64,000 nucleotides of DNA. Source: Janthinobacterium lividum (lineage in GTDB: Bacteria; Pseudomonadota; Gammaproteobacteria; Burkholderiales; Burkholderiaceae_D). Location of the stretch: contig NZ_CP139976.1 of NCBI RefSeq assembly GCF_034424625.1, forward strand, positions 3,968,001 through 4,032,000, given 5' to 3'. Shown piece after piece: positions 1 through 8,388 of the stretch (position 1 is the first letter of the stretch; every line of letters begins with the position of its first letter). A model generated the notes under the pieces. It did not search any database. It saw nothing but the letters and a program-made list of their open reading frames with translations, and was not told the DNA's origin. The position numbers and the translations under genes were made by a program.

Positions 1-649
1 GCGCGCCCAGGATATTGCACACAGCCATCGGTGCGGCCACGGCGTACACCACGTGGCCGGCAGGGATGAAGAAGGCCAGCGCGGCCACGTTGGTGGCGAT
101 ATTCACCAGTTTCGAGCAGGCCGAGGCGAGGATGAAATCGAAGCCGAAGACGCGGATAAACAGGAAAATCAGGAAGCTGCCCGTGCCCGGCCCGAACAGG
201 CCGTCATAAAAGCCGATGGCGCCGCCGATGACGATGGCGAGGATACGTTCGCGCGATCCGATGGGGCGCGCTTCGCGCGTCGTGCCGAAATCCTTCTTGA
301 TGAAGGTGTAGATGGCCATGATGATGATCAATACCAGCACCATGGGGCGCACCACCTGTTGCGGCACGTAGGACACGGCGGCCGCGCCGATGAAGGACAT
401 GACGAAGGCGCTGGCCACGGCCGGCAACACCAGCAGCCACGGGATGTGCACCTTGCCGACAAACGAGCGGGCGGCAAACGTGGTGCCGCAGGCGGACGCC
501 AGCTTGTTCGTGCCCAGCAAGGAGGTCGAGGCCATGTTCGGCATCAGGTTGAACAGGGCCGGCAGCTGTATCAGCCCGCCCCCGCCCACGGCGGCATCGA
601 TCAGGCCGGCAAAGAAGGCAAATAAACACAGCAGCGAGATGGTCAGCAT
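1..649 (-). CDS. TauE/SafE family sulfite/anion exporter (partial, C-terminus outside window)
   Basis: Polytopic inner-membrane protein of the TauE/SafE family, which exports sulfite, sulfoacetate or related anions. The visible 216 residues begin MLTISLLCLFAFFAGL and contain the family glycine cluster DAAVGGGGLIQLP near residue 17, followed by several hydrophobic helices. The start ATG (revcomp at 647-649) puts a membrane segment right at the N-terminus, as usual in the family. The gene runs off the left edge, so the C-terminal helices are missing. It is divergent from the LysR gene at 801, which may control it. The substrate cannot be told from sequence. Confidence 0.85.
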   Translation of the reverse strand, partial: MLTISLLCLFAFFAGLIDAAVGGGGLIQLPALFNLMPNMASTSLLGTNKLASACGTTFAARSFVGKVHIPWLLVLPAVASAFVMSFIGAAAVSYVPQQVVRPMVLVLIIIMAIYTFIKKDFGTTREARPIGSRERILAIVIGGAIGFYDGLFGPGTGSFLIFLFIRVFGFDFILASACSKLVNIATNVAALAFFIPAGHVVYAVAAPMAVCNILGA

Positions 650-697
650 GATAGGCAGTAAGGAATGGGCGACAGCGGCAGTATAGGCGCCGTGGAT

Positions 698-728
698 TTT
701 TCCGGATGCAACTTCATATTGCGGAAAA
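698..728. promoter_or_regulatory. Dyad between divergent TauE and LysR genes, candidate LysR operator
   Basis: TTTTCCG (698-704) and CGGAAAA (722-728) form an inverted repeat, with a nested GCAA-N7-TTGC (708-711 and 719-722). LysR-type regulators commonly bind such dyads between themselves and a divergent target. The dyad is seen directly; its use by this LysR is inferred. Confidence 0.4.
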
Positions 729-800
729 CGCAATCAGGCGTAACGCTTGACGGAATGCGCCCCATGCGGTTTACTGGCCTCTTTTGCCAGGAGCCGCGCG

Positions 801-1724
801 ATGTCGATGAAACTGATGTGGGAGATCCGCGCCTTTTGCACCGTCGTGGAAAAGCGCAGCTTCATCCACGCGGCGCGCATGCTGGGACGCTCGCCGTCGG
901 CCGTCACGCGCGCCATCCAGTTCCTCGAAGACGCCATCGGCGCCGAGCTGATCCTGCGCACGCAAAAGCAGTTCACCCTGACGACGGCCGGCGAAACGTA
1001 TTACGCGTCGGCCAAGCACTTGCTGGAAACGCAAGCCGAGGCGGAAGACCAATTGGCGGAATTGAGCAATTCGCCGCAAGGCTGGGTGCGCCTCTCGGCA
1101 CCGGAAATCCTGTCGCTGGGGTTCTTGCCGAAAGTGGTGGCGCAATTTTCGCGCGACTACCCGAATGTGTCGGTGGACATCCATTTCTCGGACAAATCGA
1201 TCGACCCCATCCAGGAAAAGCTGGACTTTGCCATCCGCGGCGCGTTTCCCCAATCCAGCGAGCTGATCGGCTATCCCCTGTGGAATTACCGCCGCTACAT
1301 GTATGCCTCGCCCGACTATATCGAGCGCATGGGCGCGCCCGGGGAACCGGAGGAACTGGCCGGCCACGACATCATCATGCACTCGGCCCCCCGCATTCTG
1401 CGCGACTGGCATTTCGTTTCCAGCGAGCGCAACGTGCGCTACCAGGTGCAACCGCGTTTCCGCTTCACCTCCGGCATCGCCACCTTCCAGGCGGCCCTGG
1501 AAGGCGCCGGCATCGTGCGTCTGGCCAGCTGGCTGGCGGAACCGGCCGTGGCAGCGGGCACCTTGCGGCGGGTCTGCACGGCATACCGTCTCACGTCGTC
1601 GAAGGAGCTGGACCCCAGCATCCACGCCGTGTATGGCACCTCGCGCATGGCCAAGGGGGCGCGGCTGTTTCTGGAGTATGTGCGGCAGCGGGGGCTGGAA
1701 ATACCGGATGAACGTGTAATTTAA
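801..1724 (+). CDS. LysR family transcriptional regulator
   Basis: Cytoplasmic DNA-binding regulator of 307 aa, normal length for LysR proteins. Residues about 5-60 form the winged helix-turn-helix (FCTVVEKRSFIHAARMLG, then SPSAVTRAIQFLE). The rest is a periplasmic-binding-like effector domain with a typical motif near residue 80 (GWVRLSAPEIL). An in-frame ATG exists at 747, but the ATG at 801 has AGGAG 7 nt upstream and starts the HTH at the usual distance, so 801 is preferred. Divergent from the TauE/SafE exporter, its likely target. Effector unknown. Confidence 0.9.
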   Translation: MSMKLMWEIRAFCTVVEKRSFIHAARMLGRSPSAVTRAIQFLEDAIGAELILRTQKQFTLTTAGETYYASAKHLLETQAEAEDQLAELSNSPQGWVRLSAPEILSLGFLPKVVAQFSRDYPNVSVDIHFSDKSIDPIQEKLDFAIRGAFPQSSELIGYPLWNYRRYMYASPDYIERMGAPGEPEELAGHDIIMHSAPRILRDWHFVSSERNVRYQVQPRFRFTSGIATFQAALEGAGIVRLASWLAEPAVAAGTLRRVCTAYRLTSSKELDPSIHAVYGTSRMAKGARLFLEYVRQRGLEIPDERVI

Positions 1725-1727
1725 GGA

Positions 1728-2249
1728 CTATTTCCCGACGATAGCATCGCTATACACGGCGAACTGCGCGCCATCGAAGTCAAAAGCGGCCACCTCATAC
1801 ATGCCCAGCCGTTCATGCGCGCGCAGCGAGCCTGGATTGTCGCGCCGGATGAATAGCACCGCTTCCTTGCCCGCATGCTGCTCGCGCATGGCAGAGTACA
1901 GCAGCGCCAGCAAACCCTGCCCCCGCTCCGAGTCCGCAATGCAGACGGGGCCGTACACATAGGCGTTGCCACTGCCCGCATACGCGGCCAGCATGGCCAA
2001 TACCACGGGCGCCTGCGCAGCGGCTGGCGCCGCGCTGAACAACACGCCAACGACAGGTCCGTCCGCTGCGCGCCGCGCCACGATGACGGGCGACGCGCCA
2101 TCCGCCATGCTGGCCACCTTGTCGCGTGAAAACTCGCCCGTCAGGCTGCCGCCCTGCGAGGGGGAATTGGCTTGCAGCAAGGCTGTGATGGAGTCGATGT
2201 CGGCGGCCTGGGCCGTGCTGACAAGATAAGGGTGGCTGGAATGGCGCAA
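1728..2249 (-). CDS. GNAT family N-acetyltransferase
   Basis: A 173-aa protein with the GNAT fold. The acetyl-CoA pyrophosphate-binding motif A is visible as SERGQGLLALLYSAM around residues 107-121 (R/Q-x-x-G-x-G/A pattern), and a later motif B region reads NPGSLRAHERLGMYE. The start is TTG at 2249, preceded by AGGAG at a good distance. It converges on the LysR gene, whose stop lies 3 nt away, and is transcribed away from comEC. Substrate (protein, amine or antibiotic) cannot be inferred. Confidence 0.85.
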   Translation of the reverse strand: MRHSSHPYLVSTAQAADIDSITALLQANSPSQGGSLTGEFSRDKVASMADGASPVIVARRAADGPVVGVLFSAAPAAAQAPVVLAMLAAYAGSGNAYVYGPVCIADSERGQGLLALLYSAMREQHAGKEAVLFIRRDNPGSLRAHERLGMYEVAAFDFDGAQFAVYSDAIVGK

Positions 2250-2293
2250 TCTGGACTCCTGGAACGATGTTGCGGGAGCGTAGCATGAAAGCG

Positions 2294-4729
2294 CTAGCGC
2301 CCATGCCAGTAACGCGGCCGGCTGGCCCGATACAAGGTCACGCCGATACCGTCGCCAAACGCCAGCACCACCGCTCCTTCCACATCCGTGCGCAGCCGCG
2401 CAATACCCATGTCCCCATAGCGCGCATACACTTGCGCCTTCGGATGCTTATAACGGTTCCTGTGTCCCACCTGGAAAATCGCCAAGGTCGGATGGACGGC
2501 GTTCAGGAACGCCGGCGTCGACGAGGTGCCGCTGCCATGATGGGGCGCCAGCACTACGTCGGCGGCCAGGTCGCCCTCCGCCGAGCGCGCCAGCAATTGC
2601 GCCTCTTGCGCCGCTTCGATGTCGCCAGCCAGCAGGATCGAGTGCTTGCCTGCCGTGATTTTCACGGTGCAACTGCGGGCGTTCGGCGTCAAGCTGATGT
2701 CCGTATGGCTGGCGGGCAGCGGGTGCAGCATGGCGAAGTGCACGCCTTCCCACGTCCAGCTCTGGCCCGCCATGCAGTGCAGATAGGGGTTGTGCAACGC
2801 CCGTCGCGCCTCGACGGCGGGATGGCCATCGAACAGCGACGAGGCCAGCCAGCCCACTTGCACGTTCTCCAACAGAGACATGGCGCCGCCTGCGTGATCG
2901 AGGTCGCTGTGGGAAATGATCACGCCGTCCAGCTTGGCTATGCCGCGTGCGCGCAGATAAGGCACGATGACCCGGCTGGAGCCATCGGAATCGAGGCTGT
3001 AGGCAGGGCCCGTGTCATACAGCAGGCGGTGGCCAGGCGTTTCCACCAGCACGGCCATGCCCTGCCCCACGTCAAAGGCCGTCACCCACATGCCACCTTG
3101 CGGCGGACTGGACGGCAAGGCCGTCAGCAGCGGCAGCCAGCCCAGCATGCCCGCCCAGCGGTGCGGCCAGCCGCGTGGCGCCAGCAGCCAGGCCGTGCCA
3201 AACAATGCCCAGCAAAAACTCCACATTGGCGGCGCGGGCGCCGTCCACACGGCAAAGCGGCGCGCGCCCAGCCATTCGAGCACCTGCGCCAGCATCTGCA
3301 CGATGGTGTGCGCCAGCAGCAGCAATCCGTCAGACAGGGGCGCTGGCAGCAGGCTGCCAGCCAGCGACAAGGGCGTGACGACCAGGCTGATGACAGGAAT
3401 GGCCAGCGCATTGGCGACAGGCGACACGAGCGACACTTGCGAGAACAGCAGCATCGTCAACGGCACCAGCCCCACCGTCACCACATACTGCGTGTGTGCG
3501 CCCAGCGCCACGGCAGCAAGCAAACGGCGCCAGCGTCCGGCCTGCGGCGGCATGGACGCCGTGGTGCGCCCTGCCGTTGCGTACAGCATGGTGGCGACGG
3601 CGCCGAACGACAGCCAGAAGCCGGGCCACAGCACGGCCCACGGATCGAGCAGCACGACCACGCCCAGCGCCAGGCACAGGATATGGACGATGCTGGCGAT
3701 GCGTCCCAGCCACAGGGCCAGCGCCACCACCAGCAACATATACAAGGTGCGCTGCGCGGGCACGCCAAAGCCGGCCAGCAGCACATACAAAAATGCCGCC
3801 AGCGCGCCGGCCAGCGCCGCCACCTTTTGCGCCGGCAGCCGCAGTGGCAACTGCCAGCCGGTAAAAAACGAGCGCCGCCACAACGTGCCGGCACCAAGCG
3901 CAAAGAGTCCCGCGATCATGGTAATGTGCAGACCGGATATCGAAATCAGATGGCTCACGCCAGTGCGGTTGAACACTTGCCAGTCCGACTGGGGAATCGC
4001 CCGCTGGTCGCCCACCACCAGCGCCACGATCACGCCCGCATACTGCTTGCCTTCCAGGCTGCGCACGATGCGCGCGCGCAATGCCGCGCGGCTGGCCTCC
4101 ACCACGTTGCCGAAGCCGGGCACGAAAGCGGTCAGGCGCACGTTCGGCGTATCGGCGCGCGGCTGCGGCCGCACATAGCCCGTGGCGCGCACGCCCTGCT
4201 CCAGCAGCCACGCCTCGTAGTCAAAACCCATCGGGTTCGCATTGCCGTGCGGACGCTGCAAGCGCACCGTCAGGCGCCAGCGTTCGCCAGGCTGCACGTC
4301 GCCCACCTCGTTCGTCACTTCATCACGAAAACCTGCGTACCAGGACAGGGCGATCAGGGGCGGCACCTTCGCCCCAACAGCCTTCTCCACGGAAAAATTG
4401 AAGCGCACGCCCTGCTCGAAGCGGTACGGCAGGCTGGCTACCGTACCCGTGACAACAATGTCCTGGCCTTCATCAGCCAGCGCCAGTTGCGGCGCCATGG
4501 CGGCCTGGGCCAGCCAGGCGGCCCAGTAAAAGCCCAGTCCCACGCCAGCGGCAAGCGCAACAGTGGAACGCCACCAGGAATGCCAGCGCGCATGGCGGCA
4601 CAGCAGCAGTGCCGCCAGCAGCGACACGCCAGCGGTCACCCACAGCAACACGCCCCCATACGGCGGCAAGCTTGCCTGCGTCTGCAACCAGGCGGCGCCA
4701 GCGGCAAAGCCGAGTATCAGGGTGCGCAT
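2294..4729 (-). CDS. comEC: DNA internalization competence protein ComEC/Rec2
   Basis: Inner-membrane channel for single-stranded DNA in natural transformation. The 811-aa protein has the full ComEC order: N-terminal membrane segments with a DUF4131-type soluble domain, the multi-helix Competence domain (RTGVSHLISISGLHITMIAG near residue 260), and a C-terminal metallo-beta-lactamase domain. The last shows FDVGQGMAVLVE, the metal-binding HSDLDH motif and a PHHGS motif. The frame is open further upstream to 4915, but that extension overlaps the divergent methyltransferase promoter and is not hydrophobic, so ATG 4729 (MRTLILGF) is chosen. No other competence genes lie in the window. Confidence 0.93.
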   Translation of the reverse strand: MRTLILGFAAGAAWLQTQASLPPYGGVLLWVTAGVSLLAALLLCRHARWHSWWRSTVALAAGVGLGFYWAAWLAQAAMAPQLALADEGQDIVVTGTVASLPYRFEQGVRFNFSVEKAVGAKVPPLIALSWYAGFRDEVTNEVGDVQPGERWRLTVRLQRPHGNANPMGFDYEAWLLEQGVRATGYVRPQPRADTPNVRLTAFVPGFGNVVEASRAALRARIVRSLEGKQYAGVIVALVVGDQRAIPQSDWQVFNRTGVSHLISISGLHITMIAGLFALGAGTLWRRSFFTGWQLPLRLPAQKVAALAGALAAFLYVLLAGFGVPAQRTLYMLLVVALALWLGRIASIVHILCLALGVVVLLDPWAVLWPGFWLSFGAVATMLYATAGRTTASMPPQAGRWRRLLAAVALGAHTQYVVTVGLVPLTMLLFSQVSLVSPVANALAIPVISLVVTPLSLAGSLLPAPLSDGLLLLAHTIVQMLAQVLEWLGARRFAVWTAPAPPMWSFCWALFGTAWLLAPRGWPHRWAGMLGWLPLLTALPSSPPQGGMWVTAFDVGQGMAVLVETPGHRLLYDTGPAYSLDSDGSSRVIVPYLRARGIAKLDGVIISHSDLDHAGGAMSLLENVQVGWLASSLFDGHPAVEARRALHNPYLHCMAGQSWTWEGVHFAMLHPLPASHTDISLTPNARSCTVKITAGKHSILLAGDIEAAQEAQLLARSAEGDLAADVVLAPHHGSGTSSTPAFLNAVHPTLAIFQVGHRNRYKHPKAQVYARYGDMGIARLRTDVEGAVVLAFGDGIGVTLYRASRPRYWHGR

Positions 4730-4913
4730 GGGAGCTCGCTGCGAAAAGGGCTCAACAACTGTGCCCCCTTTCTCCTCTTTACCGTCTGATCTGGCGCAAT
4801 GGAGCCCTGAATAAGAAGGTTCAGTCACGCCATCCGGCACCACCGCTGGCGGAACTTTCCGCATGCTAAGATGGCCATCCGGCGCAAAGGCGCCACGACT
4901 TTGCGGATCTTGC

Positions 4914-5747
4914 ATGACCCTACTGACAGCGGCCGAAACCTATTTACAGGACTTTCATCAAAGGCAAGTCGGCGTGACCAGCACCGCGTTTGGCCACCTG
5001 CCGGCCAGTTCCCCCGCCGGCAGCTGGGCCTCGTCCTACTACGTGCTGACCAGTCTGGTACCGGCCGTGGACACGCCATCAAGCGTGCTCGACCTGGCCT
5101 GCGGCGACGGCCATCTGCTGGGCTTGCTGGCAGCCAGGCGGCAGCCCCGGCTGCAACTGCTCGGCGTCGACATGAGCCAGGCTGAACTGGCCGCCGCGCG
5201 CGCCGCCCTGCCGCCGTCCGTGCATCTGCTGCAAGGCCGGGGCCAGGCTCTCGACCTGCCATCGGCCAGCGTCGATTATCTCGTCTCGCACATGGCGCTG
5301 ATGCTGATGGACGACATCGAACAAGTCATGCGTGAAATCCGCCGCGTGCTGCGCCCCGGCGGCCAGTTCGCGGCCATCGTCGGCCGGACGTTCTTGCTGG
5401 GCGAAGTGAACGACGTTTTCATGCGCGTGTTCAAGCCGGTCGCCAGCACCGAGCTGCCGCCGCTGCGCTTCGGCGATCGCCGCACGGGCTCAGAAGCGGG
5501 CTGGCGGGAACTGCTCGATGCCGGTTTCGCAGACGTTGAATTCGACGACATCGACGTCCCATGGACGCCCACGCCGGGCGAACTGTGGACGGCCCTGCTG
5601 GACACCTACGATATCGACCGCCTGGACGATGGCGCCAGGCAGCGCCTGCGCGAGGCGTTCCTGGATGCGGCAGCGCATCTGCAAGACAGCGATGGCAAGA
5701 TCGCCACGGGCTGGGGCCTGCGCCTGGTGCGCGCGCGTGCCGCCTGA
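4914..5747 (+). CDS. Class I SAM-dependent methyltransferase
   Basis: A 277-aa cytoplasmic methyltransferase of the Methyltransf_11/25 type. Motif I reads VLDLACGDGHLLGLLA, followed by the acidic ribose-binding strand LLGVDMS and the post-III motif RRVLRPGGQFAAIVG. ATG 4914 is chosen over an upstream in-frame ATG because the residues before it look non-coding and overlap the divergent comEC upstream region. It stands alone between comEC and the SUV3-like helicase. The methyl acceptor is not identifiable. Confidence 0.85.
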   Translation: MTLLTAAETYLQDFHQRQVGVTSTAFGHLPASSPAGSWASSYYVLTSLVPAVDTPSSVLDLACGDGHLLGLLAARRQPRLQLLGVDMSQAELAAARAALPPSVHLLQGRGQALDLPSASVDYLVSHMALMLMDDIEQVMREIRRVLRPGGQFAAIVGRTFLLGEVNDVFMRVFKPVASTELPPLRFGDRRTGSEAGWRELLDAGFADVEFDDIDVPWTPTPGELWTALLDTYDIDRLDDGARQRLREAFLDAAAHLQDSDGKIATGWGLRLVRARAA

Positions 5748-5832
5748 ACATGCAAGCACCAGGCCCGGCCACCACCGGTCGCCCCCATCGACGGTATAAT
5801 CGGCCTCGCTTACTTCAACACCCAGGCACGAC

Positions 5833-7818
5833 ATGACTTCCTCCGCACTTCCTCCCGATACTTCCACCGACATTTCCGACAGCAGCGAAGACAATAACGA
5901 TGCCACCCTGGTCGCGGAACTGGGGGAAGTGGCCGAGCATATCCGCCTCGTGAAGATGGAAGGCCGCGTCTTCGTGCGCTTTTCCGGCGTGGTCAAGGCT
6001 GGCCATCTGGTGGTGCCGTATGCGCTGGTACCAAGCCAGGGCGTGCTGGCGCGGCCTGCCAAGTGGCGCAAGATGGACCGCGAAACCAAGCTGGCATTGG
6101 TGCGCGAACGGGCCAGCGCGGCCGTCTTCGAAGAGCTGCGCCAGCACGTGATCGATTTCGTCGCTGATATCGCGGGCCTGAGCGAAGACGTCGACACGGA
6201 CCCGATGGTTTTCCTGCATACCCTGGCCGACATGCAGACGTCGGAGCCGGCCGGCATGGTGTTCGACCGCATCCGCCAGCGTTTCAATCACGCCATCGAG
6301 CGCCAGCAGGAAGAACAGCACGCGGCGCGCACGCGCCAGAGCATCAACCTGGCCGAGTATCCAGCCTCGTTCGAGATGGCGCGCCGCCTGCCGCGCCGCT
6401 TCATCGCCCTGCTGGGCCCCACCAATTCCGGCAAGACGCACCGCGCCATGGAAGCGCTGGTGAAGGCAAAGAGCGGCATCTATCTGGCGCCATTGCGCCT
6501 GCTGGCCCTGGAAAACTACGAACGCCTGCAGGAAGCCGCGCCGCATGGCAAGCCGCTGGCCGTGAGCCTGATCACGGGCGAGGAGCGCAGGGTCGTCGAC
6601 GGCGCCACGCACGTGGCCAGCACAGTGGAAATGCTGGACACGAAAACCGTCGTGGAAGTGGCCGTCATCGATGAAATCCAGATGCTGGCCGACCCGGACC
6701 GGGGCGCCGCGTGGACGGCCGCCGTCTGCGGCGCGCCCGCCCACACGGTCTACCTGGTGGGGGCACCCGAAGCGCGGCGCGCCATCGAGGCGCTGGCGGA
6801 GCGCCTGGACTGCCCGCTGGAAGTGCACGTACTCAAACGCATGGCGCCCCTGTCGATGGAGCCGACGGCCGTGCGCAAGGTGCGCAACCTGCGCCGCGGC
6901 GACGCCGTCATCGCCTTTTCGCGCCGAGAAGTGCTGATGTGGCGCGACATGATCACGGAAACGGGGCTGTCAGTGGCCACCGTCTACGGCAACCTGTCGC
7001 CGGAAGTGCGGCGCGCGCAGGCGCAGCGCTTCCGCGACGGCACGGCCGATATCGTCGTCGGCACGGATGCGCTGGCGATGGGCTTGAACATGCCGATCGC
7101 GCGCATCGTCATGACCACCTGCGTCAAATACAATGGCCGCGAAGAGGAAGAGATTTCAGCCGCGCTGGCGCGCCAGATCGCCGGGCGCGCGGGCCGCTAC
7201 GGCGTGCATGAAGAGGGCCTCGTGGCCGGCTACGACAACGAAACGCATGAAGTGATGCGCGCCCTGCTGAAGGAAAAGCTGCATCCGCTGAACACCAGCG
7301 GCTTTGCCGTGGCGCCCTCGCTCGAACATCTGCACCGCATTTCATCGGTGACGGGCGAACTGTCGCTGTCAAAACTGCTGCGCCGCTTCATCCACAATAT
7401 CGACGTGCCGGACGGCTTTTTCTTCCCCCGCATCACGGAAGACCAGAAGGAACGGGCCGTCTGGCTCGACACCCTGCCCCTGTCCGTGGCCGACAAGTTC
7501 ACCCTGTCGCTGGTGCCGATATCGAGCAAGGTGCCGTCCCTGCAAACGGCGTGGGAGCACTGGGCGAAGAATCTGTCGCAGGGAAAAACGAGCACCTTGC
7601 GCCAGCACGCGTACGGCGGCGGCACGCAGAATCTGCAGCAGGTGGAAGACACCTGCCGCTACTATTCCGCGTATGCCTGGCTCAGCTACCGCCTGCCCGA
7701 GTTCTTCCCCGATATCGCCGTCGCGCAAAACCTGTCGCGCGATGCGTCGGAACGGGTCGACTCCATCCTGCGCGCGCACAATGCGGCTTCGCGCGGACGG
7801 TCGAAGAAGTTCAAATAA
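5833..7818 (+). CDS. SUV3-like ATP-dependent RNA helicase
   Basis: A 661-aa superfamily 2 helicase resembling the mitochondrial/alphaproteobacterial SUV3 family. After a charged N-terminal region of about 185 residues come Walker A (LLGPTNSGKTHRAMEAL), the unusual motif II DEIQM typical of SUV3 instead of DEAD/DEAH, and motif VI QIAGRAGRYG. A C-terminal part follows with a SUV3-like helical region and a basic tail (RGRSKKFK). By family knowledge it unwinds dsRNA or RNA-DNA hybrids and assists RNA turnover. It is monocistronic and converges on the Tae4-like gene only 3 nt away. Confidence 0.85.
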   Translation: MTSSALPPDTSTDISDSSEDNNDATLVAELGEVAEHIRLVKMEGRVFVRFSGVVKAGHLVVPYALVPSQGVLARPAKWRKMDRETKLALVRERASAAVFEELRQHVIDFVADIAGLSEDVDTDPMVFLHTLADMQTSEPAGMVFDRIRQRFNHAIERQQEEQHAARTRQSINLAEYPASFEMARRLPRRFIALLGPTNSGKTHRAMEALVKAKSGIYLAPLRLLALENYERLQEAAPHGKPLAVSLITGEERRVVDGATHVASTVEMLDTKTVVEVAVIDEIQMLADPDRGAAWTAAVCGAPAHTVYLVGAPEARRAIEALAERLDCPLEVHVLKRMAPLSMEPTAVRKVRNLRRGDAVIAFSRREVLMWRDMITETGLSVATVYGNLSPEVRRAQAQRFRDGTADIVVGTDALAMGLNMPIARIVMTTCVKYNGREEEEISAALARQIAGRAGRYGVHEEGLVAGYDNETHEVMRALLKEKLHPLNTSGFAVAPSLEHLHRISSVTGELSLSKLLRRFIHNIDVPDGFFFPRITEDQKERAVWLDTLPLSVADKFTLSLVPISSKVPSLQTAWEHWAKNLSQGKTSTLRQHAYGGGTQNLQQVEDTCRYYSAYAWLSYRLPEFFPDIAVAQNLSRDASERVDSILRAHNAASRGRSKKFK

Positions 7819-7821
7819 GCC

Positions 7822-8295
7822 TCAACCGAGCGGCCAGAACCAGACCTCGCCACAATCCCAGTAGCATTCGGTGCCGCACACCTTCACGCCGATGGACGGC
7901 AGCAGGATGTCGATATGGCCGCCCGCGCCGCCCAGGTAGCCGGGAATGCGGAAGAAGGCGACCAGGCCCTGGCGCTGGCCGATGCCGGCCATGGCGGCAT
8001 CCCGGCTGAATTTTTCGGGCGCGCCGAACATCGAGGGGCTGGCCAGCATGTGCGCCAGCTTGGCCTGTCCCGGTTCGATCAGCGCGCCCCTGAACGGTCC
8101 CTTGCGGATGGCCATGCGGCCTCTGACCTGGACGCCGGCCTTGATCAGGGCCAGGCTGACGCGGATGGCGCAGGTGTTGGCAAAGCTGTCCTTGCCGATC
8201 AAGTCTTCCCAGCCGATTTCGCGGAACAGGGCTGCCTGGTCGACGGCCGCCACGCTCGAGTAATTTTCACGCAGATTGATGAATGCAGGTTTCAC
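7822..8295 (-). CDS. Type VI secretion amidase effector, Tae4 family
   Basis: A 157-aa NlpC/P60-like amidase of the Tae4 family, which cleaves the gamma-D-Glu-mDAP bond of peptidoglycan when injected into rivals. Catalytic Cys42 sits in FANTCAIRVS, His127 in GGHIDI with a nearby Asp, and the chain ends with the family WFWPL motif. No signal peptide is visible, as expected for T6SS delivery. The start is GTG at 8295 with GGGAGG just upstream. No Tai4-type immunity gene is adjacent: upstream is the sugar dehydrogenase and downstream the convergent helicase. It is an orphan effector or a repurposed amidase. Confidence 0.85.
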   Translation of the reverse strand: MKPAFINLRENYSSVAAVDQAALFREIGWEDLIGKDSFANTCAIRVSLALIKAGVQVRGRMAIRKGPFRGALIEPGQAKLAHMLASPSMFGAPEKFSRDAAMAGIGQRQGLVAFFRIPGYLGGAGGHIDILLPSIGVKVCGTECYWDCGEVWFWPLG

Positions 8296-8388
8296 GCCGA
8301 CCTCCCGTTGCCCCTGGTGCCAGGGGACATCAGGCAGATTGTAGGAGGATGCCGCAGCCCCGCACTGAGCGAAGTCAAGCGATCTGCA

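Noticed and set aside
2267..4789. 840-codon plus-strand open frame opposite comEC
   Set aside because: Low-complexity Arg/Gln/His composition typical of an antisense shadow; comEC motifs lie on the minus strand.
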